This document shows positions 8,885 through 17,868 of a stretch of 64,000 bases of DNA, in pieces. The stretch is from assembly GCF_000373785.1 (NCBI RefSeq), contig NZ_KB892378.1:388406-452405 (forward strand), in the 5' to 3' direction. A model generated the notes under the pieces. It was not told the DNA's origin. It saw only the letters and a list, made by a program, of their open reading frames with translations, and did no database searches. Origin of the DNA: Erysipelothrix tonsillarum DSM 14972. Its GTDB lineage: Bacteria; Bacillota_I; Bacilli_A; Erysipelotrichales; Erysipelotrichaceae. Position 1 is the first letter of the stretch; the number at the start of each line of letters is the position of its first letter. The position numbers were made by a program, and so were the translations under genes.

Positions 8885-9959
8885 TATCTTCTCTCCTTTA
8901 CAATCCTATTATATAGTATTTATTTCTATAATCTAAATAATCTAAAATAGTGTTCTCCTTGTCTCCTTTTTTAGTTATCCGTCTCACTTCATTTTCTCTT
9001 CTTTAATAAATTATTTTTATGAGCTAAAGAAGTTAATATAATAACAAAAGTAAACTCTCTCTTTACATAGATGTTCTTCCACTCTTTTTATGTTTTGTTA
9101 AAAAAATCAACTAATTTATCAATTAACATGTTGTCAATTTTAAAAACTAACCCTGTATACCCGCTTTGCTTTTAAAACATTTTCCATAGACCCTTCACGA
9201 AACTCTAAAAACTAGAGACGTTATTCTCTATCGGTGCAAATTGATTATATTATTACACTTTCTTTAAGTTCATTTAACGATACTCAAACCCATCCAAGTC
9301 GTTTGAGTACCATAACTATTTCTATTTATTTCTTGAAATTACAACTATATCTTTTTCTAAGCAAGCTTATATTGATTAACAATTGCTTGCTAACCGTCTT
9401 AGAGTTTGAAAAAAATTCATTAATTTTTTTAAGATCATAAATAAAACAAAATATTTTCAATTTATAGTGAGTCAATTTACTTGTGATAATCTCTCTCCAA
9501 CTTACAATATTGACAAGTCCTAATAAGAAGAATATATTTGAATTAATGATTTGAAAATATGACATTAATCTACATAACTTTGATATTTTCAATTTTGCGA
9601 CTAATGTCGTCACTATAAACTTTTAATATGTGTTTTTAATTTCTTATATTCAGACTTCATACTTTTTGTATCTGAAAAAAATATTTATAAAATTACATAA
9701 TTAATTCCTTTGTTTTGTCGAAGGGACTATATTAATTTCTGTGAAATAATAATAATGATAATATTATTCCTCGATTGTATTGATAAATAGATGAATGCAC
9801 AACTTTAGCTATATTTATTACCTGTCTAAGAAAAATCTAGATAAATATTCTATTGTTTTGTTCTAAAATTATAAAAATATAAAGTCTTATTTACTCATCG
9901 TATCTCACAACAAGTAGCGCTAGAAAGTAATGCACTGCTTTTTTAAAAGGAGGTTTAAT
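8885..9959. other. About 1.1 kb of very AT-rich sequence without a credible gene
   Basis: Only low-complexity open frames without ribosome binding sites are present. The one clear structure is a hairpin at 9281-9309 (TACTCAAAC with GTTTGAGTA, 11-nt loop). The base composition differs from most of the window and continues into the ABC cassette, suggesting an acquired or decaying segment. The cassette promoter must lie in its right-hand end. Confidence 0.5.
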
Positions 9960-10814
9960 ATGCTTATAGAAATCAGTAATTTATCCAAAATTTTTGGTGA
10001 TAACATCGCATTGGATAATGTTAATTTATCAATAAAAGAAAAAGAAATAGTTGGTCTTTTAGGACCGAACGGTGCTGGAAAGTCTACACTTATGAAATGT
10101 TTGTGTGGCTTAATGAATCCCTCTTCTGGCACAGTTTGTACTTACAACTGCAGTATATCTTCAGTCATAGAAGGCCCCGGCGTATATTTAGATCTCACAG
10201 GACGGCAAAATTTAAAATTTTTCGGATCTCTTAAGAAGGTTACACAAGAAAAAATTGACTTTTGTAGTGATTTAACTAAATTGGGAAGTAATCTAGACCG
10301 AAGAGTGTCAACATATTCCATGGGTATGAAACAGCGAATTGGTCTTGCTGTTGCTTTACTCAGTGAGCCTGATTTGTTGATTCTAGATGAACCAACAAAC
10401 GGATTAGATATCGAGGGTATTACAGATTTTTTAGAGGTTTTGGAATTAATTCGTAGCAACTTTAATACAAGTATATTATTGTCGTCCCATAAACTTGATG
10501 AAGTCGCAAAAATCTCTGATCGTTTTGTCTTTATTGATCATGGAAAAATTCTTGGTGAAGTGGAAAATATCCCACAATACGAGAACATCATTGATTTTAA
10601 AAGTAAACAAAATAAATCTAGTGCTTTTTTTAATGAATACAATGTAACTAAGATTAACCACGATTCCTATAGAATGACCTTAGCAGATAATGAAAATTTA
10701 GACTGTGCAATAAATAAAATAATTAAAGAACAAAATACTATCATAGGTATTGATAAAAAAATGATTAATTTAGAATCCATATATCTAAATATTATAGGTA
10801 ATAAAAATGACTAA
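9960..10814 (+). CDS. ABC transporter ATPase, BcrA/LanF (bacitracin or lantibiotic resistance) type
   Basis: The 284-aa ATPase has Walker A GPNGAGKST, signature YSMGMKQR, Walker B LLILDEP and H-loop LLSSHKLDE. At the Q-loop position the sequence is SVIEGPGVYLDLTG: a glutamate replaces glutamine, the E-loop seen in LanF-type lantibiotic immunity ATPases. It probably powers two membrane subunits encoded immediately downstream, protecting the cell from a peptide antibiotic. Start: ATG at 9960, 4 nt after AAAAGGAGG; the ten extra upstream codons are rejected. It overlaps the next gene by 8 nt. Confidence 0.88.
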   Translation: MLIEISNLSKIFGDNIALDNVNLSIKEKEIVGLLGPNGAGKSTLMKCLCGLMNPSSGTVCTYNCSISSVIEGPGVYLDLTGRQNLKFFGSLKKVTQEKIDFCSDLTKLGSNLDRRVSTYSMGMKQRIGLAVALLSEPDLLILDEPTNGLDIEGITDFLEVLELIRSNFNTSILLSSHKLDEVAKISDRFVFIDHGKILGEVENIPQYENIIDFKSKQNKSSAFFNEYNVTKINHDSYRMTLADNENLDCAINKIIKEQNTIIGIDKKMINLESIYLNIIGNKND

Positions 10815-11907
10815 ACTCATACTTTTAGAATTAAAAAAATCTATATTGCAGAAGAAAATGATTTATTTTATTCTCTTGGGTTTTTTAATTATTTCTGTAT
10901 TCTTGGGGTTTATGTTTATACAAGAACAACAATTTATAAGTTCAGAAAATAATTATTATGAGAACCTGAGTAGAGAGTATCAAAAGCTGATTGACATCAA
11001 TAGAAATCAAAAGAAAATAGAGGTTATTTCTAAAGATGAAATGGATTCCCGTAATAATTATTATAATAAAATGAGACAATATATCTATACACATGAAATG
11101 AGCATCAATAATAAATCTAAAAACATGGCTGATCTCCATCATACAAAAGACTTTTTGATTGAACAAAGTCACGGAGTGTCGTTAGCATTTGACGAAGTGA
11201 TGATCAATAACCCTAAATGGGTAGATAAACTCGATAATGACTTAGAATTGACTGAGCTTTTAATAGAAAGAAATATAAAGCCCTACTATTCTCCTTACTC
11301 AATAAATAGTTTTAATTTATTATATCAAATGGTCGAATCACCTGGCTTTATTGTTGCAATGATAATTTTGATATTATTGTTTTCTTCCGATTTTATAAGT
11401 GATGATTTTGAGTCAGGAGCATACAAAACCTATTATTGCAGAGGCGCAAATTTAAGAAAAATATATATTTCGAAAACAATAACGGGTCTGGTGTTCTGTT
11501 TTATGAATCTTATAATTCTAATTGTTTCATCATTTATTATTGGTTACGTAGTGGGTGGACTAGGAAATCCTCAGTACCCTGTTGTTACTCTTAATTCAAA
11601 TCAAATCGTTCATATTAGAATTGGTTTATTAAAATTATTAGGTTTAGTTTTGATTAACGGACTGATTGGTCCAACAGTTGGATTGATATTAAAAAATAAA
11701 AACACTATTTTAAATTATTCTATTATATATTGTTTTGTACTCCACATAAACACTACCATCACAAAAATAGAAATGCTTAATTTTTTGCCAAGTAACGCAC
11801 TTCTGTCAACGGGAAATACTTTGTATATTTTATATAATATAATCTTTGCATTTTGTTTATGGTTTATAGGACTATATGTCTTCGTCACAGTTAGGTGGGA
11901 GCGTTAA
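10807..11907 (+). CDS. ABC-2-like transporter permease, first of a paralogous pair
   Basis: The 366-aa protein has one N-terminal membrane helix (about 17-38). A predicted extracytoplasmic loop of about 140 residues, rich in Asn, Lys and Glu, follows. Five more hydrophobic segments then span roughly residues 180-360. This layout fits BcrB/LanE/G-like or bacteriocin-resistance permeases. Its start overlaps the ATPase stop by 8 nt, indicating translational coupling, and the second permease begins 1 nt after its stop. The substrate is unknown; peptide antibiotics are an inference from the E-loop ATPase. Confidence 0.8.
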   Translation: MTKLILLELKKSILQKKMIYFILLGFLIISVFLGFMFIQEQQFISSENNYYENLSREYQKLIDINRNQKKIEVISKDEMDSRNNYYNKMRQYIYTHEMSINNKSKNMADLHHTKDFLIEQSHGVSLAFDEVMINNPKWVDKLDNDLELTELLIERNIKPYYSPYSINSFNLLYQMVESPGFIVAMIILILLFSSDFISDDFESGAYKTYYCRGANLRKIYISKTITGLVFCFMNLIILIVSSFIIGYVVGGLGNPQYPVVTLNSNQIVHIRIGLLKLLGLVLINGLIGPTVGLILKNKNTILNYSIIYCFVLHINTTITKIEMLNFLPSNALLSTGNTLYILYNIIFAFCLWFIGLYVFVTVRWER

Positions 11908-11908
11908 C

Positions 11909-13195
11909 ATGACTAATATAATAAAAAGTGATTTTATAAATTTCTACAAGAATACATTTTCTTATATTGTTATTATTTTGTTTACTATATTATCCATAAC
12001 AATCCTTAATAGTTATGAAAATAAATACTTTGGTAATATTAACAACAACTCAAGGTTTGATTATCATATGAATAATGAATTTATTATGATGCTTTTTGAA
12101 GACTATGATGATTTGAATAGTGAGCTTAATCAGTATAATATTGAAATTACTAAAAATATACAAGATAAAAATATTGACGAATATTTAACGAACCAGGAAA
12201 AATTTGATTTTACTTACTTGTTAAATGTCTATAATTCCATGAGCAAAGGTGAAAAAGAAAACTATGCTCAAAGAGTCGATTTACTTTACCAGATGATTAA
12301 TGATAAGGGTTATCAAATTAACACGCATAAAAAAATGCATGGTATCAACCTAGAAACGTTTGATTATTTAGTAGCCTCTCAATATGTCAATATGTATGGG
12401 AAGACCCTCGATTATACCCCCATAAAAGCATATCAGAATACTGGATCCAGTTCTATTTTTAATTATATTAGAGATATATTACCAATTTTTCTTCCCCTTA
12501 TGATACTAATAGTTTCACTCTTTGTATTCGGAAGAGATCGTAATAGTAAAATATATGAAACACTTTTACAGTCGGTTTCGAGAAATACTTTGTTTACAAG
12601 TAAAATAATCTCAATATCACTTATAGTTCTGTCCTTGGTAATCATACAGATAACTTCTCTATCTATATATTATGGTTTGATCTTTGGGTGGCAATTTGAG
12701 ATTCCTACATTAATTAATAAGAACATGATGATTGATTCATCAAAGTTACATAAAATGATGTTTACATACTCAATCAAAACAACAACCATAAAAGATACTG
12801 CTGCTATAGGAATCAATGTGGTAGAATTTTTTGATCCAATTTATTATTCTGAAAATTTAGTATTTATTAAACTAAGCATATTTTTACTTGCAACAATTCC
12901 TCTTATAATTCTTAATATCATATTCTTAACTCTTTTGGTTATGTTACTTTACACATCGTGGTTAAAAAGCAATAAATTATTTCTTGTATCAACTGTTATT
13001 GCAGGATTAATCCTTTTATTTTCCTTCTATTCTCCCTTAGGAACATATTCCCCATTTTACTACCTAAACTGTGTTCATCTCTTATGTTCTTTCTTTTCTC
13101 CACCAATTTTACAAGGGTATCTTGTTATTATAGGTTGGATACTCATCTGTTTCGTAATAATATTTAAAATTTCTAGTCACATAGATTTCAAATAA
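11909..13195 (+). CDS. ABC-2-like transporter permease, second of a paralogous pair
   Basis: The 428-aa protein repeats the topology of the preceding permease: one N-terminal helix, a hydrophilic loop of about 150 residues, then five or six membrane helices, with a longer loop near residues 280-300. The ATG at 11909 follows AGGTGGGA by 8 nt and begins MTNIIKSDF; the longer reading frame starting inside the upstream gene is rejected. The two permeases probably form a heterodimer with the E-loop ATPase. The cassette has opposite orientation to its neighbours, and no bacteriocin precursor or two-component system is seen beside it. Confidence 0.8.
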   Translation: MTNIIKSDFINFYKNTFSYIVIILFTILSITILNSYENKYFGNINNNSRFDYHMNNEFIMMLFEDYDDLNSELNQYNIEITKNIQDKNIDEYLTNQEKFDFTYLLNVYNSMSKGEKENYAQRVDLLYQMINDKGYQINTHKKMHGINLETFDYLVASQYVNMYGKTLDYTPIKAYQNTGSSSIFNYIRDILPIFLPLMILIVSLFVFGRDRNSKIYETLLQSVSRNTLFTSKIISISLIVLSLVIIQITSLSIYYGLIFGWQFEIPTLINKNMMIDSSKLHKMMFTYSIKTTTIKDTAAIGINVVEFFDPIYYSENLVFIKLSIFLLATIPLIILNIIFLTLLVMLLYTSWLKSNKLFLVSTVIAGLILLFSFYSPLGTYSPFYYLNCVHLLCSFFSPPILQGYLVIIGWILICFVIIFKISSHIDFK

Positions 13196-13360
13196 TTACT
13201 TCTTTCAGTCCAATTGGATTTGCTAAAACAAATACCTTATCTTCTCATATCGATTAATATTATAATAATTATACATCTTGTATTATTTAAGATATATAAA
13301 TTTATTATTAAGAGTTAGTTTTAATTTATTGACACTTAAATCATTCAAGTTTAACTATAG

Positions 13361-13400
13361 AAAAAAGAGTCCCAAGAATGTATCTTGAGACTCTTTTTTA
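13361..13400 (+). terminator. Terminator after the ABC cassette, with tRNA-Arg-like flank
   Basis: AAAAGAGTC..CAAGA pairs imperfectly with TCTTGAGACTCTTTT, followed by T6. It can end the plus-strand ABC cassette. The hairpin and the following AATTATAAA..GCAC stretch resemble the terminator and 3' end of the tRNA-Arg gene at 17.7 kb. Confidence 0.7.
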
Positions 13401-13568
13401 ATTATAAACTAGCACCCGTGAGCAATCCTAATACAGTTCCAATTATATAATAAAGAAAGGAAACTTCACATTTCTATTCTAACGCACAATAATCTATCTT
13501 CGTTTATGAATTTTATCATAGATAAAACTTCAGATTCTTTAAGAAACATAACTAATCCTCAATCTTAA

Positions 13569-14130
13569 TTTAGAGGAATCTTTGATTATGTTCAGGTCGT
13601 TGAACAGATCAGTGAACTAACCTTTGAAAATGCTTGTACACTCTTTGAAGAAACTGTCGTAGAAATGGATTCCAAATTTCGATACAGCCAAAATCGAGTT
13701 TATCAATTCTATGTGAAGTGTAAACGTCCTAGAACGCTCATTACGCCATCCGGTAGAATCACTATCAATCAACTCGACAGTTTGACTGGTAAGACTTATT
13801 GTCATGTGAGTCTAATCTTGGGATTTTTAAGTATGATAGATCTGATCCGTTCATCAAATCAATGTTAATTGCTTTGTATGCAAACCACAGCACAATGATT
13901 AAAAGGCAATTTAGAAATTTATGTTAATCATAGAATGAATCACCTTAATGGATATAACTTAAAAGAATTATATTTAAAGAGTCTATTTGCAGATGAGCAT
14001 AATGGAGTAAAATCACTGAAGAAACTTGTATTGACTGGTCTTTTTTCGAAAAGAAAAAACATCAAACTGAGTTTGATGTTAAAGGGTATTTAAATGCCGT
14101 TATCTTAAGGTAGGGATAGCATACTTGTTC
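13569..14130 (+). pseudogene. Decayed ISLre2/UPF0236-type transposase
   Basis: The frame from 13569 to 13868 encodes about 100 residues that match the N-terminal part of ISLre2-family transposases: acidic helix, then RPRTLITPSGRIT and TGKTYCHVS, corresponding to the family's RT..T.fGEV....Y....G.Y pattern. The frame then breaks. Protein-like fragments continue in other frames to about 14130 (YVNHRMNHLNGYNLKELY and others). There is no intact catalytic core and there are no terminal repeats I can define, so it is a dead remnant. Family assignment is by recognition of motifs, not by search. Confidence 0.6.
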
Positions 14131-14157
14131 TTTCGTCAAGCTGCTTGTACCAATTTA

Positions 14158-14619
14158 TTATAGTTTAATATCATCAATATTATCGGTGATTATCCAGTCA
14201 TCCATATTTTTTTCTCTATTATATTTGAATGGTTCAATTTCTTCAATATGTTGGACTTCATATAATCCAATACATTTCTTACCGTACCATCTTTCTGTTT
14301 GTTTTTTTGATAGATTCAGTTCTTTTTTGTACTTCTCTATTAACTCGATTGATTCTTCAGGAGACATTTTATACTGTTCAATTACCTTGGTCAATAGCCC
14401 GCGATGGGTTACCATCATATCTCCACCTTTTTCAACAAAGTATAAAACATCGTTTTCTTTTGCTCTACCACCTAAAGGACTCTTTTTTGCAGCAGCACCT
14501 CTAATAATCATTGTCTTCTCACCATTTAGTAATTTTTCAAGTTCTTTACCTTCATTGTCAAGATAAACTAAATGGTCTGCAACACCTTCTCTTTTTTCAT
14601 ACCAATTTCTATTTGTCAT
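14158..14619 (-). CDS. Small protein with a PUA/ASCH-like fold signature
   Basis: This 153-aa soluble protein is not firmly recognised. The segment at about residues 36-75 (MIIRGAAAKKSPLGGRAKENDVLYFVEKGG, then VTHRGLLTKVI) has the look of ASCH/PUA-like domains: a basic G-rich strand, K..D.+.F, then a V..RG strand. Such domains bind RNA or modified nucleotides. The C-terminal part is highly charged. The start is firm: ATAGGAGG lies 7 nt before ATG. It sits alone between the transposase remnant and a bacteriocin-type ABC pair, so it may be cargo of an acquired segment. Confidence 0.6.
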   Translation of the reverse strand: MTNRNWYEKREGVADHLVYLDNEGKELEKLLNGEKTMIIRGAAAKKSPLGGRAKENDVLYFVEKGGDMMVTHRGLLTKVIEQYKMSPEESIELIEKYKKELNLSKKQTERWYGKKCIGLYEVQHIEEIEPFKYNREKNMDDWIITDNIDDIKL

Positions 14620-14730
14620 ACTAGAACCTCCTATACATTATATTGGTCTGGACATTACATACACTAATCCTATCAGTTTTGTAAACTTACTTGAAACTAA
14701 GTTTATTTAAAGTTCATATTAAATAGCGAC

Positions 14731-15411
14731 TTAGTCATTTTTTTTATTGATAGAAAAACCCGATCTAGTTCCATTCTTTTCTAAAACTAAGTGAGTGTCG
14801 GCTAGTGTCATCAGGTATGGATCGTGAGTAACAATTATAACTGTTTTTCCTTCATCTTTTAACATCATCAATAATTCTATGATTTTATCTCTGTTTCGCT
14901 CATCTAAACTCCCTGTTGGCTCGTCACACAAGACCAGTTCACAAGGTTTTAAAAGTATACGCGCAAGCGCTATGCGCTGTTGTTCGCCCCCGGAACATTG
15001 ATAAACAATTTTATTTTTGAATCCATCGAGACCTACTTTTTTTAGAGCCTCATTCACCTTTTCTTTTTTGTTCTTTAACTTAACATTCTCTAAAGCTAAC
15101 ATTAAATTATACTCAACGGATTTGTTCTCGACGAGCGCAAAATTTTGAAAAAGATAACCGATTTTTGTGCGTAATAATGCCGTTGCTTCTTTAGAAAACG
15201 GTTTAGGATTTTCTTTTCCAAACAAGGTCACTGTGCCTTCGTCTGGAGTATCAAGGAGTCCGATAATATTTAATAATGTACTTTTGCCACTTCCTGATGG
15301 GCCTGAGATTACAATAACTTCATGAGATGGCATTTCTAAATTAATTTCAGTTAAGATTGGTGTATCGTTAAACCGTTTAGAAATCCCTTCTAACTTTATA
15401 ATTGATTCCAT
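14731..15411 (-). CDS. ABC transporter ATPase, lactococcin-972/MacB-like group
   Basis: The 226-aa ATPase has Walker A GPSGSGKSTLL (about 36-46), Q-loop LFQNFALVENKSVEYN, signature CSGGEQQRIALARI and Walker B LVLCDEPTGSLD. The length and the ENKSVEYNL segment fit the putative bacteriocin-export ATPases of the lactococcin-972 group. Its ATG directly follows the stop codon of the large membrane protein (TAAATG, no gap), and GGAGATGA lies inside that gene's end, so the two are translated together and surely form one transporter. Confidence 0.85.
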   Translation of the reverse strand: MESIIKLEGISKRFNDTPILTEINLEMPSHEVIVISGPSGSGKSTLLNIIGLLDTPDEGTVTLFGKENPKPFSKEATALLRTKIGYLFQNFALVENKSVEYNLMLALENVKLKNKKEKVNEALKKVGLDGFKNKIVYQCSGGEQQRIALARILLKPCELVLCDEPTGSLDERNRDKIIELLMMLKDEGKTVIIVTHDPYLMTLADTHLVLEKNGTRSGFSINKKND

Positions 15412-17553
15412 TTAGTCATCTCCTTTTAAAATTGTAGACACTTCCGACGATTCATATTTTCTTATGCTCGCCTTAATGGTTATCCATTCCAAGACTAATG
15501 TCACGACAAATATTCCTAATAATACTGCAGCAATTGCTTTGTCTCCTGAAGCCTGATAGAGAAGATATGTAAAAGCAGCAATTGTTGAAAAGACTGATCC
15601 ATTAATGAGCATGGCATAGCGATGGTAATAATTCGTACCGTTGAGATATCTAATGGCAATTTCTTTGCTATAGCCATCAACATAGATTTTAATTGATGTA
15701 TAGTTTACTATTAGGAGTATTAAAAAATATAATCCAATCGATTGCAAACAAACTAAATAATCATTTTTTATTTCAAAAATACTTAATTCATAGATATCTC
15801 GCGATTTCACAACTTGATAGCTCGCATCATATTCTTGATCCATACGTTCCAAGATATTTGTAAGGCTATTGGAATCTCCATTGTATAACAAGCTCACAGT
15901 AAAGTTATCAATCCCTCTTGAGTAAACATTGTCTACAAAGTAAATAGGATCATTTATGGTCCCTGCTGGAATGGCTATCGTTCTATTGGCGGATACATAA
16001 GTTGAATTTGGTTGAATATAAAGAATCTCATAGTTACTCATATATGGCTCTAAATAATCATAATAAGTATTAACTCGTTCCTTAGAAACCAAGATGTAAT
16101 TTTTATCTTTTGATAACATTTTAGGATTTAACATTCGATTTGTTTCGTCAGTGATACTGACATAATCTAAATATGCATTATTAATGTGAACGGATGGTGG
16201 TACATATTCATCCATTGATAATTCAATGTTCTTGTATTGATCTTGTTTTAGCACGGTGAGGTAGAAATCATATGCATCATGGTTTGCGTATGCAATATCA
16301 TTTTGGCTTACAAGCTCAAACAAAGCTTTCTCATAGTCCTTATAATCTTTATCCACAGGAGATTTTGATGCATAAGCAATGCGCTTAGAATTTAAAACCA
16401 TTGGATTTTCTGTCAATGAATTTATATGGCCCTGTTTGTATTCAATGCTTTGAATTCGAGTAAAAACAGGAATAAGAAGAATAACTATGGAGAGACCTTT
16501 CAAAATAAGTGTTAGTACATAGATCGGTACAATTGACATGCTCAATTTTAAAATTTCATTAGACGTTCGTTTAACAACCAAAAAATATGTAACGAATAAA
16601 CATCCTAAGATACTAAAAACATAAATAAGAACAAATGGAATCAGTTTTACTAAAAACATAAATAGTAACGTTCCATAAGAATCCGAGATGACAAAGGCTG
16701 TACAAAAAATCGTAAGAGCGAATAGAATTGATAGACCTATAATGTCTTTTAAAAATAATTTTTTTATAATTTGTATTGTTGACTGTCCTTGCAAATAACG
16801 TATCCCGATTTTCTTACCATTTTTAAGTACTGTAAGTACCATTAACATAAGAACGCCGATAACAGCAACAACAGTAGCCGGCTGTAATTCTCTATCCACA
16901 CTTACATCATTCATTTGTCCTAACTCAGATACAAAAAATCCGGAAGGGCCATTCATATAATTATAAACTTGAAAATAATCAAAAATCATCTCTTGTATCT
17001 GAGTTGAATATTCATCTACAAAAATAGTTACTAAAGTTTGAATACCACTTGATGGATAGTATTCTTCTATTTTGGACAAGGGATAGATTGAAATGGAATC
17101 TTTATAAGTTGAATCAAAATCATAGAAACGATGATCAAGATAATCAATTAAATAACTTGGCTTTTTGAGGTGATCATTAGATATAACCCAATCGTCATTA
17201 ATAAAAAAACTTTCCTTTAACATCCCCTCTTTAACAATAATGTGGCTTAAGAGGTTCGATTCATTACCACTTATAAAATAAAAGTAGCCATTTTCTTGAT
17301 TGGAATAGTCATCCTCTGAAGTTGTAATCGCAACATCATATTTGTATCTCTCACTAAAAGTTCTAACGTCTTCGATCAAATCATCAATCGAACGATTCAC
17401 TTCACTCGGAGTTATATCAATATAGTAAGCTTTTGAATGTTCTCTATGAATTTGGTCCACACCTAAAAGCCCAAGTCCTACCTGGTACTCATAATTGAAT
17501 ACTTGAAAGCTGCTTGTAGTAATTAAGATTGCTAACAATACTGTAAAAACCAT
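15412..17553 (-). CDS. Bacteriocin-associated integral membrane protein (DUF1430/FtsX-like permease)
   Basis: The protein (713 aa from the first ATG) has an N-terminal hydrophobic segment and an extracellular domain of about 190 residues. Membrane helices follow around 230-250, 270-300 and 310-330, with another at 345-370, then a second extracellular domain of about 200 residues. The C-terminal helices lie near 600-700. This duplicated layout matches the bacteriocin-associated permease paired with lactococcin-972-type ATPases. Start oddity: the Shine-Dalgarno AGGGAGGGG (17575-17583) is 21 nt from the ATG at 17553 but 6 nt from an in-frame ATC at 17568. Starting at ATC would add the typical I/M-KKLN N-terminus. 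No lactococcin-like precursor is visible beside it. Confidence 0.75.
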   Translation of the reverse strand: MVFTVLLAILITTSSFQVFNYEYQVGLGLLGVDQIHREHSKAYYIDITPSEVNRSIDDLIEDVRTFSERYKYDVAITTSEDDYSNQENGYFYFISGNESNLLSHIIVKEGMLKESFFINDDWVISNDHLKKPSYLIDYLDHRFYDFDSTYKDSISIYPLSKIEEYYPSSGIQTLVTIFVDEYSTQIQEMIFDYFQVYNYMNGPSGFFVSELGQMNDVSVDRELQPATVVAVIGVLMLMVLTVLKNGKKIGIRYLQGQSTIQIIKKLFLKDIIGLSILFALTIFCTAFVISDSYGTLLFMFLVKLIPFVLIYVFSILGCLFVTYFLVVKRTSNEILKLSMSIVPIYVLTLILKGLSIVILLIPVFTRIQSIEYKQGHINSLTENPMVLNSKRIAYASKSPVDKDYKDYEKALFELVSQNDIAYANHDAYDFYLTVLKQDQYKNIELSMDEYVPPSVHINNAYLDYVSITDETNRMLNPKMLSKDKNYILVSKERVNTYYDYLEPYMSNYEILYIQPNSTYVSANRTIAIPAGTINDPIYFVDNVYSRGIDNFTVSLLYNGDSNSLTNILERMDQEYDASYQVVKSRDIYELSIFEIKNDYLVCLQSIGLYFLILLIVNYTSIKIYVDGYSKEIAIRYLNGTNYYHRYAMLINGSVFSTIAAFTYLLYQASGDKAIAAVLLGIFVVTLVLEWITIKASIRKYESSEVSTILKGDD

Positions 17554-17679
17554 GTTTAATTTTTTGATAAGAAACCCCTCCCTTTCAACAAATGTACCAT
17601 AAAAATATAACTATTGACATAATAATTCTTTATTGGTTTAATCCTCTACAAAAACTGTATCAAATAATTTTATGTTAAG

Positions 17680-17708
17680 AAAAAATCTCAAGATATAATC
17701 TTGAGATT
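17680..17708 (-). terminator. Terminator downstream of tRNA-Arg(CCG)
   Basis: AATCTCAAGA and TCTTGAGATT form a perfect 10-bp stem. On the minus strand it is followed by a T-run, 18 nt beyond the tRNA 3' end. Confidence 0.8.
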
Positions 17709-17725
17709 CTTTGTAAATTATAAAT

Positions 17726-17801
17726 TGGCACGCCCGACAGGAATCGAACCTGCAACCTTTTGAACCGGAATCAAACGCGCTATCCCTTGCGCCACGGACG
17801 C
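17726..17801 (-). tRNA. tRNA-Arg (anticodon CCG)
   Basis: A 76-nt cloverleaf is encoded on the minus strand. The acceptor stem GCGTCCG pairs with CGGGCGT (two G-U pairs). The D stem is GCGC/GCGC, the anticodon stem TTTGA/TCAAA has loop TTCCGGT, and the T arm is GCAGG-TTCGATT-CCTGT. The discriminator is G and CCA is encoded. Anticodon CCG reads CGG (Arg). Confidence 0.93.
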
Positions 17802-17868
17802 ATATCAATGCATGGATATAATACCATAGAATTGATAATTAAAAAAGAGCGTATTTCATTCTTTAACT

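Noticed and set aside
9234-9440. 68-aa plus-strand open frame as a possible bacteriocin precursor
   Set aside because: No RBS, no leader-peptide motif (GG or FNLD), no Cys/Ser/Thr-rich core, and it is far from the ABC cassette start.
9326-9613. 95-aa minus-strand open frame in the gene-free AT-rich segment
   Set aside because: GTG start without a ribosome binding site, low-complexity Lys/Ile/Ser/Asn/Phe composition and no family resemblance.
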